In this document: piece after piece, positions 53,325 through 58,852 of the stretch | Position numbering within the stretch: the stretch's first letter is position 1 | How the letters are laid out: each line of letters starts with the position of its first letter | Assembly: GCA_020072965.1 (NCBI GenBank) | Contig: JAIQFY010000032.1 | Span: forward strand, 1 to 58,852 | Length of the DNA: 58,852 bases | Direction of reading: 5' to 3' | DNA from: Terriglobia bacterium | Lineage (GTDB): Bacteria; Acidobacteriota; Terriglobia; JAIQFV01 | Notes under the pieces: generated by a model | Database searches by the model: none | What the model was told of the DNA's origin: nothing | The model's input: the letters and a program-made list of their open reading frames with translations, nothing else | Translations under genes and position numbers: made by a program

Positions 53325-56300
53325 TCAGAAGATGAGTTTCAGCGCCAACTGCACCTGACGGGAGGTTGTCGCCGTGGACGTGATTACCCCCGCGGAATTG
53401 GCGAGACTTGTACCTGAAAACACGACTTGACTCGGGGTCCCAAAGTTGGCACGGTTCATGAGATTGAAGGTCTCCGCCCGAAACTGCAGCGTCAACTTCT
53501 CGCCCATGATGAACTCCTTGAACAGAGAGGTGTCAAACGTGAACAGGCCCGGGCCTATCAGTGACCCACGCGCGACGTTGCCGAAGGTCCCCGGAATCGG
53601 ACGTGTGAATGCATGAGGATCGAACCAGCGGTCCGGCGAACCCAGAACGACAGGCCCGCCAAAGGCGGGATTCCAGTTCGGCACATCGGGATTGAAGGTG
53701 TCGCCCGTGCCTGAGACATTCGCGCCCACCTGGGGCGTGAATGGGAACCCGCTTTGAGCCGTAATGATGCCGTTCCACTGCCAACCGCCAATCAGTTGCT
53801 CCACAAAGCCACTGGCATTTCCACCCAACGAACGGCCCCGTCCAATGGGGAGTTCATAAGTGAAATTCGTGTTGAATTGGTGTTTCATGCTGAATGCCGA
53901 CACTCCGCGGTTGAGCGCAAAATTGAAGGGGTCCAGAATCGATTGGGGTTCATTCTGGCCACTGGAATTGGTGATCGCGGAATTGAGGTCCATCACCTTC
54001 GAAAATGTATAATTCACTCTAAAGCTAAGCCCGTGCGAGGCGCGTTTCACGACCGAGAGATCCAGGGCATGGTAGTTGCTGGCGCCCTGGAAAAGCCACG
54101 AGAAGGTATTCGCGACGAACGGGTTCGGTCGCGTCCCGGGCGGCATGTACACTGTTCCCTGCGGCACCGTCGCCACCACCGAGCCGACTCCACCGCTGGC
54201 GCAACCGGCAGGATTCGAGCAGATCTGCGGGGGCGCAACATTGCGATCAATGCTGAGGGACGTGTGGTACGCCTGCGACCCCACATAACCGACGAGCAAT
54301 TTGAGATTGCGGGTAATCTCCCGCTCGAGCGTCAAGCTCCATTCCTGAACGGTGGGGGTACGCATCTCGGGATCGACCCCGCCGGGAGAAAAGATCGAGC
54401 ACGGCGTTCTGGCTGCCTGGAGCTGCGCATTGCAACTGGGAGGCGGCTGGGTCCCCCCGGGAATCGGGATAATGGATAGCAGGGGGGTGTTCGAAATCGA
54501 CATGCGTGCATTGAATGGCGGGTTGGCGCTGATTCGATGCGCCAGACTATCCTGAAGATCGTTATAAATCCCAAATCCAGCCCGCACCGACCACTTTCCA
54601 GTCCCAGTTGGATCCCAGGCGACGCCAACGCGCGGCTGCCACAGCGCGTGGGCATGATTCTGAGTAAAGATCGAGTCACCCACCAGGGGATCCGTCAGGA
54701 TCATCTCATGAGTGTCGAAGAGGTAGTTGGCCGCCCGGCCCGAGACTTCATTCCACCCTGTCGTCATCTCATCTCGCAAACCGATGCGAATCGTCAAGTT
54801 CGGTTTGAGCTTGATCTCGTCTTCGACGTACCACGCGGCCTCCGTCGAGCGGTAGCTCAAAGGGGTGGGATTCGGCGTGGCGACAAACGATGTGGGCTTA
54901 TCCTGCAGAAATGCCGTCAAAGAAGGGTAGCTGACCGAACCGCTCAGGGCCAGGTGGGCGCCGCTGAGGTTCTGCTGTACCCGCTGTATCCAAACGCCCG
55001 CGCTGATGGAGTGAAGTCCCCGGGTGAAGTGGACATCGTCGGATCCGGTAAAGAGGTTTCGAACATTCCGGGTCGTGCGGGTACCGGCCGGCGATGTCAC
55101 AGCCGCCGCGACCGTGCTCACGACGCCGCCACCGATGCTGATAGCGCCCGGGGCGGTTCCGCTGATCAACCACAAGGACGGGGGGATGGGCACGGTGGTC
55201 GGAGTCTCCGAAAGGGCGTAAGCCCGCGTGAATCCGAATGTCGCCGTGTTCAACAGCGTCGGGGAGAGTATATGGGTCTCCTGGACGCTCAGCAGTTGCG
55301 TGCGCTGGAGCGTCGACGTCAGAAACACGGGATCCGCCTGCGGCGTGTCATTTTCACCATCGTCAATGGTGTAGCTGGCTGACAGTGAATCGTTCGGGGA
55401 GATCGAGTAGTCCAATCTCGTCAAACCAAAATCCTCCCGAATCCGTTGAGGGGGGTTGCTGAAATTCAGCGCCAATCCGCCACCCAGCGTGGGACCATTC
55501 GGAGCGGGCCAGTAGGCAAAGAATGGCAACATTTTCGGTTGCAGCCCGGGCACCGGAACTTCAGCGCCGCCCGGCCCGATTGGCAAGAGTCCTTGCCGTG
55601 CATTCGCATCCGGCACGACCGCGACATTGCTGAGCCCCAGTCGTTGACGAAATCCCTCGTAGTTTCCGAACAGAAAGAGTTTATCCTTCTTGATCGGCCC
55701 TCCCAGGGCTCCTCCAAACTGGTTCCGCTTAAACGGGGATGGCCCCTCCGAGTGATCAAAGAAATTACGGGCATCCAAGGCGCTGTTTCGGAAAAACTCG
55801 AAGACATCGCCATGCAGCTGGTTGGTCCCTGAAGAGGTGACGATGGTGACCTGACCGCCGGCGCGCTTCCCATACTGGGCCCCGTAAGAGTCCTGAAGCA
55901 CGTTGAATTCCAGCACGGCGTCCACCCCCAGCAAAAGTCCGCTTGCGCCGCTTGGCAAAACAATCTGGCCGCTGTCGTCCGTCCCGATATATTCAACTCC
56001 ATTCATCAAGAAGCGATTCTCTTCGGGCCGCCTACAATCTGGCCGCTGTCGTCCGTCCCGATATATTCAACTCCATTCATCAAGAAGCGATTCTCTTCGG
56101 GCCGCCTTCCCGCCACGGAAAAAGCATTGCCCTGCACCCCTGAATGATAGTTATTGGTATAGTTGCTCGTACCCGTGTTGAGGGTCAGGAGCTGATCGAA
56201 ACTGCGCCCGTTGAGGGGGAGGTCCTTGACCTGACGTTCTCCCACGAGCCCATTTGTCGAGGCGATCGTCGTGTTGACCAGCGGAGCTTCTCCCGTCACG

Positions 56301-56686
56301 GTCATCGTTTGTTGCACATCACCTACCTCAAGCCGCACATCGACGATCGCTTGAGTGGACACCACGAGCGTGATTCCCGCCCTCACGAAAGCCTTGAACC
56401 CGGCCTTTTCAACCCTGAGTTGATACCTGCCGACAGGGATCGAGAGTGCCGAGTAATTGCCGCCTTCGTTGGTGAGCAGCGTCCGGGTCATTCCTGTCTC
56501 TACGGCCGATAGGATCACGGACGCACCGGGAACGGCTGCTCCGGATGTATCTTGAACGGTCCCCGTAATGGTCGCAGCAGGCTCCTGGGCCCAAATTACC
56601 GTCAGCGAAAATATCAGAATCACGGAACCCAACAGGAGCCAGGACTTCGGGTCGATGCATTGGATGGGGGCTCTTTCTGAAGCCAT
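53325..56686 (-). pseudogene. Oar-like TonB-dependent receptor split by a 74-bp duplication
   Basis: The N-terminal part (56686 down to about 56034) has a signal peptide, a carboxypeptidase-regulatory-like domain (ATITGTVQDTSGAAVPGASV) and the plug start (VGERQVKDLPLNGRSFDQLL). It then stops after GGPKRIAS. The remaining frame (56009-53325) starts at the repeated LMNGVEYIGTDDSG and continues with a complete plug and barrel of about 890 residues (GDVFEFFRNSALDARNFFDH to the final QVQLALKLIF). An exact 74-bp tandem duplication at 55960-56107 shifts the frame by two bases. Removing one copy restores a 1095-residue protein, 3288 bases including the stop. GAGG precedes the ATG at 56686. Such receptors import or bind polymers at the outer membrane. 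Confidence 0.9.
55960..56107 (-). repeat. Exact 74-bp tandem duplication inside the receptor gene
   Basis: The copies at 55960-56033 and 56034-56107 are identical over all 74 bases and adjacent. The unit covers the coding segment RRPEENRFLMNGVEYIGTDD plus the next residues. Because 74 is not a multiple of three, the frame downstream is shifted. Either one copy is a replication slip in the organism or the assembly joined a collapsed repeat wrongly. Confidence 0.95.
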
Positions 56687-57235
56687 CCTGCTACCTCATT
56701 TCTAATGGACTGGGACAAGGGAACAAATGCGAACCAAGAATCCTTCGGTCAAACGCCGGCCTGAACCCCTCGACGAGGCACGCCCCTACGCGATTCAGAC
56801 CAACGTAGAGGAATGGAATGACGCCATAGAAAGTCGTCTCCCTGTTGCTGACCCGCGAACCTCGCCGATGAGGATGGGTTCGTACCCATGAATTTGAATG
56901 CCTAATCCTAAATATAATTGAGTAGTACCCGAATGTGGCGGAACGAATTGCCGAGCACCCCCCGTGCGCGGGAGCTTCCCCCCAGGCCGCACTAGCCAGT
57001 GTGTAGAGGCCCGCAAACTGGGGGGAGACTACAACATCCAGCTGGGCGGGTGCAAGGGATTTATGACCTTAAATTCCGGGAGAAGGGTGCGATCTGAAGT
57101 TTTTATGAAAGGCAGGGGGTCTTAGTCGCCTATCAACAGAACTTGCGTCGACCGCGACAATAAGAAACCCTTCATCAAGAGGCCATCTGCGCTTTTTGCG
57201 GGAGACCGCGTTTGGAACAGGACCCGAACAGAGTC
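56687..57235. other. Intergenic stretch upstream of the receptor gene
   Basis: No gene was recognised. The receptor promoter should lie near 56690-56760, but no clear hexamers were assigned. Small palindromes occur, but nothing is shared with other repeat families in the window. Confidence 0.35.
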
Positions 57236-57330
57236 CTTGGCCCAAGGAGATAGAGGGTTCGATTAAGCCCATGGAAGTGGAGAGTTCGATTAGGCCCAAG
57301 GGAGTGGAGACTTCGATTAGGCCCAGAGGG
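57236..57330 (+). repeat. 27-bp tandem repeat, about 3.5 units
   Basis: Units start at 57257, 57284 and 57311 and read TTCGATTARGCCCAWGG-type followed by GAAGTGGAGA or similar, with a partial unit before the first. The period is exactly 27, so it could be read as a 9-residue repeat on the minus strand, but no gene context supports this. Confidence 0.7.
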
Positions 57331-57343
57331 CCGCCAGAGTGTG

Positions 57344-57466
57344 GCCCCACCTGTGGAAGATCCGCCGCGGCGGGAAGCTCCGTCCCGCGCTCTTGCGGGA
57401 CGGAGCGAGGGTGGGGTCAGGATACGGAAGGAAGCCAGAGCCCTGCTTGCGGGGCGACAGACTCCT
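57344..57466 (+). repeat. REP unit related to those flanking the transposase
   Basis: This carries GATCCGCCGCGGCGGGAAGC, CTCCGTCCCGCGCTCTTGCG, GGAGCGAGGGTGGGGTCAGG and GCTTGCGGGGCGACAGACTC in the same order as the minus-strand unit at 2675-2797. It resembles the shorter units at 68-164 and 728-827 next to the Y1 transposase. Confidence 0.65.
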
Positions 57467-57501
57467 CCCTCCAATATACCGCTCCTCGAATTTGATGCTT
57501 G

Positions 57502-57673
57502 ATTGGGGTCGCATCTCCATAATCCATTTTCCAATTCGCTGGAAGCGGCCCGGATCTTTGGTCGTCAACTCAAGGGGACGTGAGTCTCAGGTCTCGACGT
57601 CACGTGTTTCCGACTTGAGGGGTCGCCCATTTGACTCAACACGAAAAATGGATTATGGAGATGCGACCCCAAT
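57502..57673 (+). mobile_element. 172-bp gene-free element with perfect 29-bp inverted repeats
   Basis: The arms at 57502-57530 (ATTGGGGTCGCATCTCCATA and onward) and 57645-57673 are exact reverse complements over 29 bases. The interior has its own partial dyad (GTCAACTCAAGGGGACGTGA and ACTTGAGGGGTCGCCC) but no reading frame. It is a MITE-like element different from the three roughly 310-bp copies elsewhere in the window. A GACCCCAATTCTT motif recurs near 58030. Confidence 0.75.
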
Positions 57674-58067
57674 TCTTTATAGGGTCATGTCTTTGCAATT
57701 TACAACTCAGATCTGGTCATGTCAACTCTGTGACGGGGAAAGGTGGATGTTGGTCCTATTGATGAAAATCGACGCCAATTGTGTCACGCCGCTGAAATGC
57801 AGAATGCAAAGATACGACCCTAAGCTTGGTTGATTGTCCTCGAAGCCCGCGTCCGATTGCTTTAGCGGTGCACGTCATGCCCCCGGATTCCGCGATCGTC
57901 ACCGGGCGAGGCCGTTTTGATCCTTTTTTTGGTTCTGAGACCTGTTCTTAATCCCGTCTGTGGATTTCTGAACCCAAACGACCCCTCACACCCCAAAAAA
58001 GTGCTTTTGAGCAACGGCCTGGAAAGACTTGACCCCAATTCTTACAAATTGCCAGACAACCGTCGGG
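57674..58067. other. Intergenic stretch without recognised genes
   Basis: The GACCCCAATTCTT motif that ends the preceding element recurs near 58030-58044. Nothing else was recognised. It lies downstream of the candidate immunity gene. Confidence 0.35.
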
Positions 58068-58394
58068 TCAAATTTCCTTTATTGCTTTCTGGACCCTCTC
58101 CTCCGGCCATCGTTCCTGAAGTGCTCGTGCCAACATCCGAAAGAGCTCTCTACCCTGGGCCACGAAGGTCGGCTTGGGCCTCGTCCGCATGAGCAGGATA
58201 TTTCTCTCGTGGAAGTTCCCCCAGTAGTGATGCGCCTCCTCGTAAGCTATCGCAATCACTGGATCGTCCACCTCGTGTGAGAGGCGATCCATTTCGGGCC
58301 AGAACTCAGTTTCCGAAATCGTCGCATCAGCGACGCCCTGAAAAAGGCGTATTGCCCTAGTGCGGAAATCCTCTGGCTCTATCATGGCGTCCAA
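58068..58394 (-). CDS. Small protein, candidate immunity protein of the adjacent toxin tip
   Basis: This 108-residue cytosolic protein reads TRAIRLFQGVADATISETEF in its first third, then EVDDPVIAIAYEEAHHYWGN and HERNILLMRTRPKPTFVAQG, and ends ARALQERWPEERVQKAIKEI. It is rich in acidic residues and helices and has no recognised family. Its start overlaps the end of the upstream toxin-tip frame by 13 bases, which is the usual arrangement of a polymorphic-toxin C-terminus with its immunity gene. The start could also be the ATG at 58385. Its role as an immunity protein is inferred from this position only. Confidence 0.6.
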   Translation of the reverse strand: MDAMIEPEDFRTRAIRLFQGVADATISETEFWPEMDRLSHEVDDPVIAIAYEEAHHYWGNFHERNILLMRTRPKPTFVAQGRELFRMLARALQERWPEERVQKAIKEI

Positions 58395-58612
58395 TGCCTC
58401 ACTTTTATTCCAAGCTGTTGAATCTTGATATCCACATGCAGAACGTTCTTCGAAGCCGTCGCGGTGCCTGCCTTCCCAAAGGGATGGTAATCAACCGCAA
58501 GCCTGTTTCCGTTAAATAGTGTGTTCTTGAGATTTGCGCCACCGCCGCCGTGCTCATAGGCACCGACACGGACATTCTCGGCTGCGTACGCAATGGTTGC
58601 TGCGATACCCAC
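58382..58612 (-). CDS. Orphan polymorphic-toxin C-terminal tip (fragment)
   Basis: This 76-residue frame reads VRVGAYEHGGGGANLKNTLF, then NRLAVDYHPFGKAG and finally LHVDIKIQQLGIKVRHWTP. The Gly-rich loop, the -DYHPFG- centre and the closing HVD...KVRHW pattern are typical of the C-terminal tips of RHS/YD-repeat polymorphic toxins. The proposed start is GTG at 58612. A TGA stop lies about ten codons upstream in the same frame, so no large N-terminal delivery module is attached. It is therefore an orphan or degraded cassette, or the join was lost by a frameshift. The next gene, which it overlaps by 13 bases, is the candidate immunity gene. Confidence 0.5.
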   Translation of the reverse strand: MGIAATIAYAAENVRVGAYEHGGGGANLKNTLFNGNRLAVDYHPFGKAGTATASKNVLHVDIKIQQLGIKVRHWTP

Positions 58613-58691
58613 AGCTTGCCCGATGTATAAAAATGTTGAGTGTCAGGTCTCTGCATATGGCAATTGGTCAAGAAAATTCGCTGTGTTGACA

Positions 58692-58852
58692 ATGACGAAA
58701 CACCATTTCACGATTGCAGAGACCTTCTATGTGGTCGTTTTTGTCAAGCTCCTTGCGAACGGATCTTTTACTTGGCTGTGGTGGCTCTTTGTTCAGTTCG
58801 GGAGATTTTTAGAATGCTCCCGGAACGACCTTCTATCCGTGCCGATCGAAGA
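58692..58852 (+). CDS. Possible small membrane protein, cut by the window edge
   Basis: From an ATG at 58692 the frame stays open for 53 codons to the end of the window. It encodes a hydrophobic stretch (FYVVVFVKLLANGSFTWLWW) followed by FVQFGRFLECSRNDLLS. No family was recognised, and no clear ribosome-binding site is visible. It could be the first part of a membrane protein or chance open frame. Confidence 0.3.
   Translation, partial: MTKHHFTIAETFYVVVFVKLLANGSFTWLWWLFVQFGRFLECSRNDLLSVPIE

Noticed and set aside
57236-57330. Possible CRISPR array
   Set aside because: Units are directly adjacent, with no spacers between them, and no cas genes are present.

Overview
The window reads as a chromosomal segment of an Acidobacteriota member or a close relative, probably from an environmental genome. 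The evidence is the gene content: two secreted proteins of the VWFA-related acidobacterial family, an ADOP-type MacB-like permease, an Oar-like TonB-dependent receptor with an N-terminal carboxypeptidase-regulatory domain, ECF sigma factors beside a Ser/Thr kinase or an anti-sigma factor, and many secreted proteins of unknown function. No rRNA, tRNA, CRISPR array, prophage or conjugative module was recognised.

Layout. 1-850: a REP-associated (IS200-like) transposase bracketed by inverted REP units. 890-1852: a quinone-oxidoreductase-like gene. 2060-3530: a kinase-gene relic and dense repeats, including the first copy of a roughly 310-bp gene-free element with long terminal inverted repeats. 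3531-7246: TauE/SafE plus DUF1634 membrane proteins, a secreted SGNH esterase and an unknown secreted protein. 7501-21504: two VWFA-related paralogues with matching 275-bp upstream leaders enclose a GMC oxidoreductase plus beta-propeller pair, a metallophosphoesterase, an internally duplicated orphan protein, a DDAH-like hydrolase and two more copies of the gene-free element. 21954-28377: a GNAT acetyltransferase, a brnTA toxin-antitoxin operon between 90-bp direct repeats, and an M16 peptidase pair. 28530-33251: an ECF sigma/anti-sigma pair divergent from an ADOP permease. 33261-38718: a CAP-domain protein, a BaiN-type flavoprotein, and an ECF sigma factor overlapping a kinase with a large membrane domain. 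39244-44528: mostly secreted proteins, including an M61 peptidase. 44952-48074: an endonuclease III homologue lacking both catalytic residues, then an ornithine-decarboxylase/deoxyhypusine-synthase-like polyamine pair. 48589-53187: an SLC13 transporter, a PaaK-like adenylating enzyme and a polysaccharide flippase. 53325-56686: an Oar-like receptor split by an exact 74-bp tandem duplication. 56687-58852: a repeat-rich stretch, then an apparent orphan polymorphic-toxin tip with a candidate immunity gene.

Cell-envelope and secreted functions dominate. The most distinctive feature is the density and variety of palindromic non-coding repeats: at least five families, some nested in one another. The best candidates for something undescribed are the gene-free element that sits inside larger palindromes, the internally duplicated orphan protein with its oxidoreductase and phosphoesterase neighbours, the sigma/kinase/polytopic-membrane module, and the two leader-sharing VWFA paralogues that lack the metal-binding motif. 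All functions are inferred from sequence reading alone.
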